In this document: in pieces, positions 1 through 7,709 of the stretch
How the letters are laid out: each line of letters begins with the position of its first letter
Numbering within the stretch: the first letter of the stretch is position 1
Source: Muribaculaceae bacterium
Lineage (GTDB): Bacteria > Bacteroidota > Bacteroidia > Bacteroidales > Muribaculaceae
Direction of reading: 5' to 3'
DNA length: 42,746 nt
NCBI GenBank assembly: GCA_028689665.1
Contig: JAQVCR010000001.1
Span: forward strand, 179,758 to 222,503
Program-made: the position numbers and the translations under genes
Notes under the pieces: model-generated
What the model saw: the letters and a program-made list of their open reading frames with translations, nothing else
Told to the model about the DNA's origin: nothing
Database searches by the model: none

Positions 1-563
1 GTTGCCGGTTTGGTTTCCGGCTTTGTTACAACGGGCTTAGTTGCCGGTTTTGTTGGAGCTATAACAGTAGGCTTTTCAGGTACTGCTATCTCTTTATCTT
101 TATTGATAGGCTTAATTGTAGGCTTGTCTACATTTGGAATATTAGGCTTCTCAATGGTTGGCTTGTCAATTGTCGGCTTCTCTACCGTTGGTATGTTAGG
201 CTTGTCAATTGTCGGCTTTTGTGGCCGTTCTATTTCGGGCGTTTCATTTTTAGGCGTAACATCGGGGACAGTCGGCTTTGTAACCTTTATTTCAAAGTCA
301 ACAGGTTTTGTATTTTTATCTATTACATACGGCTTAGGTGGCTCCGGCTTAAGTGGTTGCGTGCGTCCTTTCTCGCCGGTGTAATATTCCCAACGCTCTT
401 TAAGCATGGCTGAAAATGCAGAATCGCGCTCATTTTTAAACTTTTGCAGTCCCGAAATATATCCTCTCACATATTCTTCATAGGAATCTTGAGCAGATAC
501 ATTAACGCTTGCCACTATGGCAAAGACGAATACTAAAGTTAAAATTCGAGCTAATATTTTCAT
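1..563 (-). CDS. Exported Lys-Pro repeat protein, 3' end outside window
   Basis: Open from an ATG at 563 to the left edge, so 187 residues are visible and the C-terminus is missing. It begins with a clear Sec signal peptide (MKILARILTLVFVFAIVASV, ending near VSA-QD). A short region of about 55 residues follows (YEEYVRGYISGLQKFKNERD...). From about residue 75 the protein is low-complexity, built from units such as KPTIDKP, KPNIPTVEKP and KPVVTKPE. Such Lys/Pro-rich stretches usually act as extended spacers across periplasm or peptidoglycan. It lies 37 bp after the small lipoprotein gene and is probably the last visible member of that operon. I do not recognise a family; TonB-like or wall-spanning linkers are alternatives that the missing C-terminus would decide. 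Confidence 0.8.
   Translation of the reverse strand, partial: MKILARILTLVFVFAIVASVNVSAQDSYEEYVRGYISGLQKFKNERDSAFSAMLKERWEYYTGEKGRTQPLKPEPPKPYVIDKNTKPVDFEIKVTKPTVPDVTPKNETPEIERPQKPTIDKPNIPTVEKPTIDKPTIEKPNIPNVDKPTIKPINKDKEIAVPEKPTVIAPTKPATKPVVTKPETKPA
25..340 (-). repeat. Degenerate Lys-Pro coding repeat
   Basis: Imperfect repeats coding for x-K-P-x-(I/V)-x-K-P units inside the partial gene. At DNA level the 20-mer ggcttgtcaattgtcggctt occurs at 160-179 and again at 198-217. Flanking units differ by a few substitutions. Such tracts can change length by slippage or recombination. Confidence 0.75.
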
Positions 564-600
564 GTCATTCTACATTTTCAGCCAATTATTTATCTATTTA

Positions 601-1143
601 TTATTTTCCGGCACTTTTGATGGCTTCGTCGGCTACTTTATCAAATTGTGCTTGGTCGAAGTTTAATTTCAACTCTTGGTTTTCAAGAATTGCACGCTCT
701 AGAGCTGCCGAAACTTCTTTCTTTGAAAGTTTTACAGATACATAAGCACGATATAATCCGTCTTGCGTGCGAGTGATTCTATCACACACTACTGTTGAGC
801 CGCTTAGTGTTTGTTTCACTAATATTTGTAGACGATCTTCTGTCTTTTGATCAAGTTGGTCGTTTACATCTTTGCGATAACGCTTTGTGAAATTTTCTAC
901 TGCGGTCGATAGTGTTGCTGCTAGTTCGGCACGACCTGAATTGATAGCTTTGTCCTTTGCCATCTGCATATCTGAGCTTTGTGCTACACTATTAGCAAAG
1001 TAATTTTCTTCGTCGCTCAAATTGTGGCACAATTGAGTTACTTCTACTTCATCACTGTTTGTTTTAGCTACTTTTTTCGAGCCACCACAACTTGTAAATA
1101 GCAATACGCATGCTGCGATTGCAAAAATTTTAATAGTCTTCAT
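601..1143 (-). CDS. Small LPP20-like lipoprotein
   Basis: 180 residues with a lipoprotein signal: a hydrophobic stretch, then FTSCGG with the lipobox Cys at about residue 19, so it is probably anchored to the outer membrane. The mature part (LSDEENYFANSVAQSSDMQM, then a helix rich in AKDKAINSGRAELAATL, then a beta region with YRAYVSVKLSKKEV) resembles the LPP20/FlgP fold, in which a helix packs on a sheet. It sits 27 bp downstream of the larger LPP20-like gene, in the same direction, so the two are probably co-expressed and may interact. The family call comes from pattern resemblance; function is unknown. Confidence 0.75.
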   Translation of the reverse strand: MKTIKIFAIAACVLLFTSCGGSKKVAKTNSDEVEVTQLCHNLSDEENYFANSVAQSSDMQMAKDKAINSGRAELAATLSTAVENFTKRYRKDVNDQLDQKTEDRLQILVKQTLSGSTVVCDRITRTQDGLYRAYVSVKLSKKEVSAALERAILENQELKLNFDQAQFDKVADEAIKSAGK

Positions 1144-1170
1144 AATTATAAATTTATTATCGGTTTATTA

Positions 1171-2592
1171 TTATTCTTCATAATGTGGCATATTCGGATC
1201 CACTACTACATCTTCTCGTTCTAATGTTTGACTAGTTCTTGGCGAAAGGTTTAATTCCTTCATCTTTTTTGAGAATTCTGGCTTCAATTTCTTTATTACC
1301 TCTCTTGCTGCTGTATTGCGTACTTTTGCCTCCGAATCGTGTCCCGGAGCTAAGCTGCGCAAGTTGTTTACGCCAAACGATGTTAGCACTGTGTTGTTTG
1401 TCAAGTCGGCTATGGTGATAGTGCCGGTTGCAAATATTTCTACCATATCATATAACTCGCCTTGTACTTTTCTGCCAATCTTAAATTCGCTGGTGATTAG
1501 TATCTTATAATCGGCTGAAGCTTCATCTGCCACTAAGTCGAAATAATTTGCAACATATTGGGTCATTCCATTTACTATATTTTCATCACCGCCTTCGGTG
1601 GTACATAGGAATGCACGAATAGGAGTAGTTTCTGCCTTTATACTTATTGTTGTATAAGGGAAACGTGATGTTGCATTTGCTAACAATTCTTGTAGATAAT
1701 CTGAATTTAAGCGACCGAATGAAGTAGCGTCAAGACCTACCTTTATTGTCTGATTTGCTAATTTTGAGGTGATTCCTTCTACCACAATTTCGGTTACGCC
1801 ATTGCTGTTTGTCAACACTGGCTGGGCTACCGAGCCGTCGCCTTTAGTGAATTGGGCAAATAATTTCACATCTCTTACAGGCACGTTGTTTTTCCACACG
1901 CCTACTGCTATCGATTGTTTATTATTTTGCATTGGCACCATTGTTATTTCTGCCGGCTCACATGCTATTGCTAACCCATCAAATACTGTGCTTACCGACT
2001 TATAAAGCTCGGATGCAATGTCGATAGTCTGTCCTTGATGACTTACCGTCAAGTTTTTATTAAGATATGGAGCCAGATAGTCAAGACCTTTACAATACAT
2101 CTCGGCGGCTGTCGACACTTTGCCTCCGTCTAATAAGCTGTTACCCGAAGTCCACGCATCGTAAGCTTTTCTTACGGCTGTATTAATGCGGTCGGCTACT
2201 ATTTGCTCATAAGTCTGCTTATCGAGCTGATAATAGCACCAATATTCATTTCTGTTGCTCCATGTGTCTACCAGCTCATACTGTTCGATGTTTGCAGTTG
2301 CTTGTGTCTTTATCTCTTGGGCAAACGATTCAGAATATTTAAAGTTTACCTCTTGTTTTTTCAACAATGAGTTGCTCGATATCTCTACTTCAATTTCTGA
2401 TATTAGGTCGCTTAGTGCGTGTTGCTTGGCAACTTTCATATAGTCTTTATCGCTCTTCTTTGCCATTCCTACTCCGGTATAGTATATCATACTAGAGGGC
2501 TTTGCTTGCACCCATGCAGGACGTTCTTGCGCTGTCGCAACAACTCCTTGTAGCACTATATATAATGCTAATATGTATTTTAGAGTTTTCAT
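1171..2592 (-). CDS. LPP20-family exported protein
   Basis: 473 residues with a Sec signal peptide ending near ATA-QE; there is no lipobox Cys. The N-terminal domain (about 23-145) starts RPAWVQAKPSSMIYYTGVG and contains the helix AKQHALSDLISEIEVEISS and the strand EYWCYYQLDKQTYEQIV, the pattern of LPP20-type domains (PF02169-like). Residues about 145-200 look alpha-helical, with AAEMYCKGLDYLAPYL. The C-terminal half holds beta-rich domains, including GVWKNNVPVRDVKLFAQFTK and a final domain that may resemble the CsgG/LpoB fold (ADYKILITSEFKIGRK...). It starts 5 bp after the DUF6175-like gene, so translational coupling is likely. Probably a periplasmic or outer-membrane-associated component of the same assembly as its neighbours. 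Confidence 0.8.
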   Translation of the reverse strand: MKTLKYILALYIVLQGVVATAQERPAWVQAKPSSMIYYTGVGMAKKSDKDYMKVAKQHALSDLISEIEVEISSNSLLKKQEVNFKYSESFAQEIKTQATANIEQYELVDTWSNRNEYWCYYQLDKQTYEQIVADRINTAVRKAYDAWTSGNSLLDGGKVSTAAEMYCKGLDYLAPYLNKNLTVSHQGQTIDIASELYKSVSTVFDGLAIACEPAEITMVPMQNNKQSIAVGVWKNNVPVRDVKLFAQFTKGDGSVAQPVLTNSNGVTEIVVEGITSKLANQTIKVGLDATSFGRLNSDYLQELLANATSRFPYTTISIKAETTPIRAFLCTTEGGDENIVNGMTQYVANYFDLVADEASADYKILITSEFKIGRKVQGELYDMVEIFATGTITIADLTNNTVLTSFGVNNLRSLAPGHDSEAKVRNTAAREVIKKLKPEFSKKMKELNLSPRTSQTLEREDVVVDPNMPHYEE

Positions 2593-2597
2593 CGTCG

Positions 2598-3881
2598 TTA
2601 ATCGGTTATTGTGATATAAATTGTATTTCCATCTATTCTATTGCTTGCATTGACACCCAACTTTTTAAGGTAACGTGTTAGTCTTACTGCAAAGTCTGTT
2701 GAATCTTGGAATTCTCCTAGCTCGTTCTTATTTGGTATGTTTATATTATCAAATATAATTGCAAGGTCGGTCTTTCCTTGTTGATGGAACACGCCTTTCA
2801 CTGCATTCTTGCGAAGCCATGACCTTACATAGTCGGATATTCCAAAGCCTGAACCGCCAACCTCATCATCGAGGCTCTTATATGAAGTTCCGCCTATTGA
2901 AACTCTTAGTGCTACGCCACTTCCTTTTTTTACCTTATTCGCAAGACTTCCTGCTACATCGTCAAGAAATTCTTTAGATAGTTTCTTTATCGAGAACATA
3001 CATAGTTTGTCGAATGCATTTGTGCGATAATAGTCGCCGGCTTCTTGCTTCGAGGCTAATACTGCGCCGGTGGCTGTGTCGTATGCTTTAAGCGAAAGTC
3101 CTACGCGGCTTCCGCGTGTTGTCGACGATTTGTTTATATCTACGGTTACATATACATCTGCTCCACTGTTTTTTATCAACTGGGTATCGAATGCATCTGC
3201 CATACTTACCTCAAATTCGTTTGAACGCAATGCTGCGTTATATTTTGCTTCAAAGTCGACTGTCGTTATTCCTTTCTCACGAAATTCATCTTGAACTTTG
3301 CCTACTGCAATTCTCTTATCAAAATCATTCTCTAGAATGGTTTTAAATGTCTCGCCACTCTTGCGATATGGTATTACCATTATCGAAGGCATTAATATCT
3401 GATTTTCTATTTCTTCTATTTTCTCTTGTTTTGCCTCTTCCGATTCCATGATTTTGTTCGAAATTAGGTCTTTTTCAAGTGTCTGATGATATATCTCTAT
3501 TGTTACTATTGCTAGATAAGATCCATCTGATTGCTTTTTATGCTTTTCTATATCCTTGATTTCGCCTTTTACAAATACTTTATAGCGACTCTCATCATAT
3601 AATCTTCTGAAATAATTCTCGTTATTTGTGCGTGCCGATTCGGGTAGCAAGGCTTTTCCTTCGCCTACTCCCTCAATGCCGGCAAACAAATAGGTGTCGA
3701 ATGCCGATTTTATTGCCAAGGGCAGTGCTTGTTTCTTCTCAAAAGAAGTGGCTGACGATTTTAATAATATCGTGCGACCGTTGTTTGAGATTAAAACAAC
3801 ATCTCTTGAAAAATTTTCTGCTGTAATACCTGTTATTACCATAAATAACATTACTACCAACAAACTTATTCTAGATTTCAT
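2598..3881 (-). CDS. DUF6175-like exported protein
   Basis: 427 residues with a Sec signal peptide (MKSRISLLVVMLFMVITGIT-AEN). The N-terminal part (25-135) resembles an LPP20-like helix-sheet unit, with YRRLYDESRYKVFVKGEIKD. The central part (about 160-300) starts MPSIMVIPYRKSGETFKTIL and continues FREKGITTVDFEAKYNAA and GADVYVTVDINKS. This resembles the TolB-N/CsgG-like fold found in DUF6175 proteins of Bacteroidetes. The C-terminal part (about 320-427) repeats a similar alpha/beta pattern. It heads the run of genes to the left edge and is separated from the CsgG-like gene upstream by a hairpin. The exact role is unknown. Confidence 0.75.
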   Translation of the reverse strand: MKSRISLLVVMLFMVITGITAENFSRDVVLISNNGRTILLKSSATSFEKKQALPLAIKSAFDTYLFAGIEGVGEGKALLPESARTNNENYFRRLYDESRYKVFVKGEIKDIEKHKKQSDGSYLAIVTIEIYHQTLEKDLISNKIMESEEAKQEKIEEIENQILMPSIMVIPYRKSGETFKTILENDFDKRIAVGKVQDEFREKGITTVDFEAKYNAALRSNEFEVSMADAFDTQLIKNSGADVYVTVDINKSSTTRGSRVGLSLKAYDTATGAVLASKQEAGDYYRTNAFDKLCMFSIKKLSKEFLDDVAGSLANKVKKGSGVALRVSIGGTSYKSLDDEVGGSGFGISDYVRSWLRKNAVKGVFHQQGKTDLAIIFDNINIPNKNELGEFQDSTDFAVRLTRYLKKLGVNASNRIDGNTIYITITD

Positions 3882-3904
3882 AACTATTACGATTTAAATT
3901 ACTT

Positions 3905-3943
3905 AAACCAACTGCGCCAATTTGATATGGCTCAGCTGGTTTT
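3905..3943 (-). terminator. Hairpin after the first CsgG-like gene
   Basis: A 15-position stem (3905-3919 with 3929-3943, two mismatches) and a short loop lie between the CsgG-like gene and the DUF6175-like gene. On the minus strand the stem is followed by AAGT rather than a strong U-tract, so it may attenuate rather than stop transcription. It is related in sequence to the hairpin at 5025-5055 after the paralogue. Confidence 0.5.
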
Positions 3944-3962
3944 ATGTTTTTATTATTGTTTT

Positions 3963-4829
3963 TTATAGTCCAAATATATTGCCGTTCACTTTGGTAATTA
4001 CAGTTACTTTCTTTCCTTCATTTACAGCTTCAAATATTTCCTTGCCACCTTTCGTTACTTTACAGAATGATAGATCACCGGCTTCTACGGCTTCTACTTT
4101 CAATTCGCCTATCAATTTGCTAGCTTTACGTCCGGCTACTTCGCGTTCCATATATACATCTAGCTTCTGTCCTTTTAAGATTCCTTTGTCGCTTCCGATG
4201 CTGATGTAAACTTTCTTTGCCTCGTCTTTCTTCGATTCGCTTATCTCTACTATTGCTCCTTGAATCTTAAACACTTCATCTACAAAGTTTTTCATTGGGT
4301 TATCGGCATTGTCTACTGCCCCTACGATTGCATCGCCTTGTGTCTTATGTAGTGAAAATAAGCTGGAACTTGATGCTTCAAATGTCTTATTTGAGATAAC
4401 GGTTCCGGTAGAAAGCTCATACACCTTTAACTGAAATGTAACTTTAGAGTTATACGATACATTGCCTTTTGAATCTACATTGCGTGTTGAGGTGATTGAG
4501 GCTACGTGTCCGCTCAATACATAATTTGCACCCAAAGTCTTTATCGACTCTAGCATTGCATTGTCGTCGTTCAATGCACTTTCTTGTGTCCTGCGTTGTG
4601 ATTCTGCTTTTAATACCGGATCGCTTTCTGCATCTATTAGACGAAAACGATTAGTCTTTGTCATCCCTTCGATTACCTTGTTACGAAGCATTTCAACATA
4701 GTTCGTACCGATATTATCTGCATGCGAAAAACTCTGAACACAGACAACTTCTTTTCCCGATACATCTTGAGCATTAATGGTACAAAATCCAACAAAGACC
4801 AAAAGAATGGCCAAACAAATTCTTTTCAT
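3963..4829 (-). CDS. CsgG/LpoB-like exported protein, copy 1
   Basis: 288 residues with a Sec signal peptide (cleavage near INA-QD). Residues 25-155 (KEVVCVQSFSHADNIGTNYV, then the helix RNKVIEGMTKTNRFRLID, then LGANYVLSGHVASI and LKVYELSTGTVI) match the pattern of CsgG/HfaB and LpoB-type proteins: a nucleotide-binding-like fold with an exposed helix and a 'new/old parameter' sheet. Residues about 195-265 form a second small beta domain (KKVYISIGSDKGILKGQKLD). In this family such proteins form outer-membrane secretion pores or activate cell-wall enzymes. There is no lipobox here, unlike classical CsgG. It is about 90% identical to the neighbour at 5079-5945. Confidence 0.8.
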   Translation of the reverse strand: MKRICLAILLVFVGFCTINAQDVSGKEVVCVQSFSHADNIGTNYVEMLRNKVIEGMTKTNRFRLIDAESDPVLKAESQRRTQESALNDDNAMLESIKTLGANYVLSGHVASITSTRNVDSKGNVSYNSKVTFQLKVYELSTGTVISNKTFEASSSSLFSLHKTQGDAIVGAVDNADNPMKNFVDEVFKIQGAIVEISESKKDEAKKVYISIGSDKGILKGQKLDVYMEREVAGRKASKLIGELKVEAVEAGDLSFCKVTKGGKEIFEAVNEGKKVTVITKVNGNIFGL

Positions 4830-4927
4830 AAACGATTTAATTATAAGTTATTAATATTATCATAAGGTTACATATATATTTTCCATGTAAATATTCTCAC
4901 AAAGAAAGTTATAAATTTTGATTAACA

Positions 4928-4935
4928 CAAACATA
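4928..4935 (-). promoter_or_regulatory. Possible -7 element for CsgG-like copy 1
   Basis: On the minus strand the sequence reads TATGTTTG, matching the Bacteroidetes TAnnTTTG -7 consensus, about 100 bp upstream of the start at 4829. A -33 TTTG is not clear, so this is tentative. If real, copy 1 has its own promoter. Confidence 0.35.
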
Positions 4936-5024
4936 TTTTAAATTTTTTGTACTAAAATCCTGTATATATATACCAATCTTATTTTTCATAATTTATGATA
5001 ACAAAATAACATTTAGAAAAGCAA

Positions 5025-5055
5025 AACTGAGCCAATTATTTATTTTGGCTCAGTT
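5025..5055 (-). terminator. Bidirectional-type terminator after CsgG-like copy 2
   Basis: A perfect 11-bp stem (aactgagccaa with ttggctcagtt) and a 9-nt A/T loop. It is flanked by A residues on one side and T residues on the other. It follows the gene at 5079-5945 and should separate the two copies transcriptionally. Confidence 0.75.
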
Positions 5056-5078
5056 GTTTTATCATTATTTACTGCATT

Positions 5079-5945
5079 CTATAATCCAAATATATTTGTG
5101 TTCACTTTGGTTATTACTGTTACTTTATTTCCTTCATTTACTGCTTTAAATATTTCCTTGCCGCCTTTCGTTACTTTACAGAATGATAGATCGCCGGCTT
5201 CTACAGCTTCTACTTTCAATTCGCCTATCATTTTGCTGGCTTTTCGTCCGGCTACTTCGCGCTCCATATATACATCTAGCTTCTGCCCTTTCAAGATTCC
5301 TTTGTCGCTACCGATGCTGATATACACTTTCTTTGCCTCGTCTTTCTTCGATTCGCTTATTTCTACAATCGAGCCTTGTATTTTAAAGACCTCATCTACA
5401 AAGTCTTTCATTGGGTATTCTGCGCTGTCTATTGCTGCTACAACGGCATCGCCTTGGGTCTTATGTGAGGTGAAAAGACTAGAACTACTTACTTCAAAAC
5501 TCTTATTTGAGATAACTGTACCGGTTGATAGCTCATACACTTTTAGCTGGAATGCCACTTTAGAGTCATAAGATACATTTCCTTTTGAATCTACACTGCG
5601 TGTTGAGGTGATTGATGCAATGTGACCGCTCAATACGTAATTTGCGCCCAATGTCTTTATCGACTCTAGCATTGCATTGTCGTCGTTCAATGCGCTCTCT
5701 TGTGTTCTGCGTTGCGATTCTGCTTTTAATACCGGATCACTTTCTGCATCTATTAGACGAAAACGATTAGTATTTGTCAATCCTTCAATAACCTTATTAC
5801 GAAGCATTTCAACATAATTTGTACCTATATTATCTGAGTGTGAAAAACTCTGAACACAGATAACTTCTTTTCCCGAAACGTCTTGTGCATTAATTGTACA
5901 AATTCCAACAAAGGCCATAAGGATAGCCAAACAATTTTTTTTCAT
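5079..5945 (-). CDS. CsgG/LpoB-like exported protein, copy 2
   Basis: 288 residues, same architecture as the copy at 3963-4829: Sec signal peptide (MKKNCLAILMAFVGICTINA-Q), CsgG/LpoB-like alpha/beta domain at about 25-155, second beta domain at about 195-265, conserved C-terminus NIFGL. Differences from copy 1 are mostly conservative (V/I, M/L, S/T), with more change at 159-190, which may be a variable surface or oligomer contact. It is the first gene of the minus-strand cluster and is divergent from the TPR gene. Keeping two copies may mean a hetero-oligomer or a dosage effect. The family assignment is by pattern; no catalytic residues are expected. Confidence 0.8.
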   Translation of the reverse strand: MKKNCLAILMAFVGICTINAQDVSGKEVICVQSFSHSDNIGTNYVEMLRNKVIEGLTNTNRFRLIDAESDPVLKAESQRRTQESALNDDNAMLESIKTLGANYVLSGHIASITSTRSVDSKGNVSYDSKVAFQLKVYELSTGTVISNKSFEVSSSSLFTSHKTQGDAVVAAIDSAEYPMKDFVDEVFKIQGSIVEISESKKDEAKKVYISIGSDKGILKGQKLDVYMEREVAGRKASKMIGELKVEAVEAGDLSFCKVTKGGKEIFKAVNEGNKVTVITKVNTNIFGL

Positions 5946-6016
5946 ATAAAATTAAATTATTAGTTAATAATATTTATTATTCCTAAGGCATACATAATAT
6001 CTATGTGTATTTTTTA

Positions 6017-6024
6017 CAAAGATA
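6017..6024 (-). promoter_or_regulatory. -7 element for CsgG-like copy 2
   Basis: The minus strand reads TATCTTTG, an exact TAnnTTTG match, 72 bp upstream of the start codon at 5945. The -33 box is weak (TGTT near 6042-6045). Confidence 0.5.
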
Positions 6025-6143
6025 CTGTTTATTATTGTTATAACAGATATATTTGTCTTTTTCTTCTCATTTTGTCTTATTTATATTCATAAATTACAAT
6101 CAAACACACATAAATTCGGATATTTCTTCTAACTAACTTATAT

Positions 6144-7709
6144 TTGATTATATATTCTCTTTTTGAAACTTTGTATCATAATCAGAACATACAAACCCTT
6201 AAGACCTGTGATACCAATGAAAAATTTAATAATTTAATTTGCATTTTCATCTACATATGTATATCAGTTACATCTTGCTCCAAAACAGCTATAGACTCTA
6301 GACTAATTTCCTCCGATAGTATTATCAATGAATATCCAGATTCCGCTTTTGCAATACTTAGCTCCATTAACTCCGATTCATTAAAAGACAACAACAATCG
6401 AGCACTTTTCGCATTACTTTTAACGCAAGCAAAATATCGAAATTACGATACGATTGAGAACGACTCACTCATTAACATAGCAGTTAATTACTATGCTGAC
6501 AATCACGATAGAGAAAAATTAACCCGTTCACTATTATTTAAAGGAGCTGTCCTGAGCGAAATGGGTAAAAAGCCCGAAGCCATAAAACATTTTAAACAGG
6601 CTGAAGATAATCCTTATTCCAGCGACTATCTTAACCTCGGTTATATTAATATGCAAATCGCAAATTTATACATGGTTTCCTATGCCGAAAAGAATATTGA
6701 TATTGAAAAATATAAAATAGCATTATCATATTTTAGAAAAACGAAATTCAAATTTTATATTATCGACTGTCTTAGTACTATAGGTGGTCTATATCGAAAA
6801 AGCAATATGGATAGTGCTTATATTTATCTTAATGAAGCAATAGCTCTTTCTAAAGAGACGAATGATAGCTCAAGATTATATTATAATATGGAAATGCTAG
6901 CTGAAGCATATTATTATGATTCAGAGCCAATAAAAACAAAAGAGATTTCGCTAGATATAATTAATAATGGTAAAAATTATACAAGTCTAAATTGTTATCA
7001 TAATCTTATTCGAGCTTACGCTAAGATTGGGCAGATTGATTCTGCTAATTTATACCTAAAAGCCATAAGCAATTTTGCGAATAGCCCGAAAAGTCAAATT
7101 ACTTTGATTAATACAAAAATTTGTATTCTAGATGCTCAAAACGATAATCAAAACAAATTGATTTTAGAAAATAGAGACCTAAAACTAGCCGATTCCCTGC
7201 TTATCAATTCATTACAAAGTAATTTATTTACAATAGATAAAAAATATGATAAAACAAAATTAGAGTTAGAAAATACAAAAGCTCAGAAATCAATTTTATT
7301 GCAATATTTAATTATAGTCTGTTGCTTAATAATTATAATAATAACTGTTTTAATAATAATATATAAACAACATAAATTAAAAGAACAGATTTTTATAATT
7401 TCTCAAATCGAAAACGAAGCAAAGTCGATGAGAATCAAAACATTTACAAATGAACACAAACTATTAGATGCTCTTAACAGTCAAATAGAGGCCATACGCC
7501 AATTGGTAGAATATTCATATCTATATAACTATGATGCTAAAAAATTTATGACCAAATTTAATGGAAATGTTACTAACAAAGCAAGAAGAGGGAATACTAC
7601 TAAAGAGTCAAAAGATGAAGCATTTTATATAAATTATTATAATAAGCTAAAAGAAAGGCTCAACTCGTTTTGGTTTTATTGCTCAAGAAGTAAAGAATAT
7701 ATATCCTGA
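6144..7709 (+). CDS. TPR membrane regulator, frame-broken and C-terminally truncated
   Basis: The open frame gives 521 residues, but both ends look damaged. The natural N-terminus seems to be the ATG at 6217, which would start a lipoprotein signal ending VTSCSK. As written, that ATG is one base out of frame with the signal and meets a stop at 6235. One extra A in the A5 run at 6220-6224 would give MKKFNNLICIFIY.... The body has about six TPR-like helix pairs (residues about 60-330), one membrane segment (about 385-405, LIIVCCLIIIIITVLIIIY) and a cytoplasmic coiled coil (about 405-440). In this Bacteroidales family a helix-turn-helix-like domain of about 80 residues should follow LLDALNSQIEAIRQLVEYSY. 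Here it is missing after about residue 480 and is replaced by unrelated sequence. Probably a pseudogene. Confidence 0.7.
   Translation: MIIYSLFETLYHNQNIQTLKTCDTNEKFNNLICIFIYICISVTSCSKTAIDSRLISSDSIINEYPDSAFAILSSINSDSLKDNNNRALFALLLTQAKYRNYDTIENDSLINIAVNYYADNHDREKLTRSLLFKGAVLSEMGKKPEAIKHFKQAEDNPYSSDYLNLGYINMQIANLYMVSYAEKNIDIEKYKIALSYFRKTKFKFYIIDCLSTIGGLYRKSNMDSAYIYLNEAIALSKETNDSSRLYYNMEMLAEAYYYDSEPIKTKEISLDIINNGKNYTSLNCYHNLIRAYAKIGQIDSANLYLKAISNFANSPKSQITLINTKICILDAQNDNQNKLILENRDLKLADSLLINSLQSNLFTIDKKYDKTKLELENTKAQKSILLQYLIIVCCLIIIIITVLIIIYKQHKLKEQIFIISQIENEAKSMRIKTFTNEHKLLDALNSQIEAIRQLVEYSYLYNYDAKKFMTKFNGNVTNKARRGNTTKESKDEAFYINYYNKLKERLNSFWFYCSRSKEYIS

Larger units (their letters stand above)
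3905..5945 (-). repeat. Tandem duplication of a CsgG-like gene plus its hairpin
   Basis: The units 3905-4829 and 5025-5945 align along their whole length. Both hold a downstream hairpin built on actg.gccaa...tggctcag, the motif ataatccaaatatat/atagtccaaatatat at the 3' end of the gene, and a 288-codon gene. A hand alignment of the proteins finds about 29 differences. Changes cluster in the signal peptide and residues 159-190; residues 195-255 are almost unchanged. Confidence 0.85.

Noticed and set aside
160-217. Possible CRISPR-like repeats
   Set aside because: The repeat is coding, the spacing is irregular, the units overlap in sense and no cas gene is nearby.
10-384. Gly/Phe/Val-rich open frame on the plus strand
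   Set aside because: It is the antisense of the Lys-Pro repeats of the minus-strand gene, which has a signal peptide.
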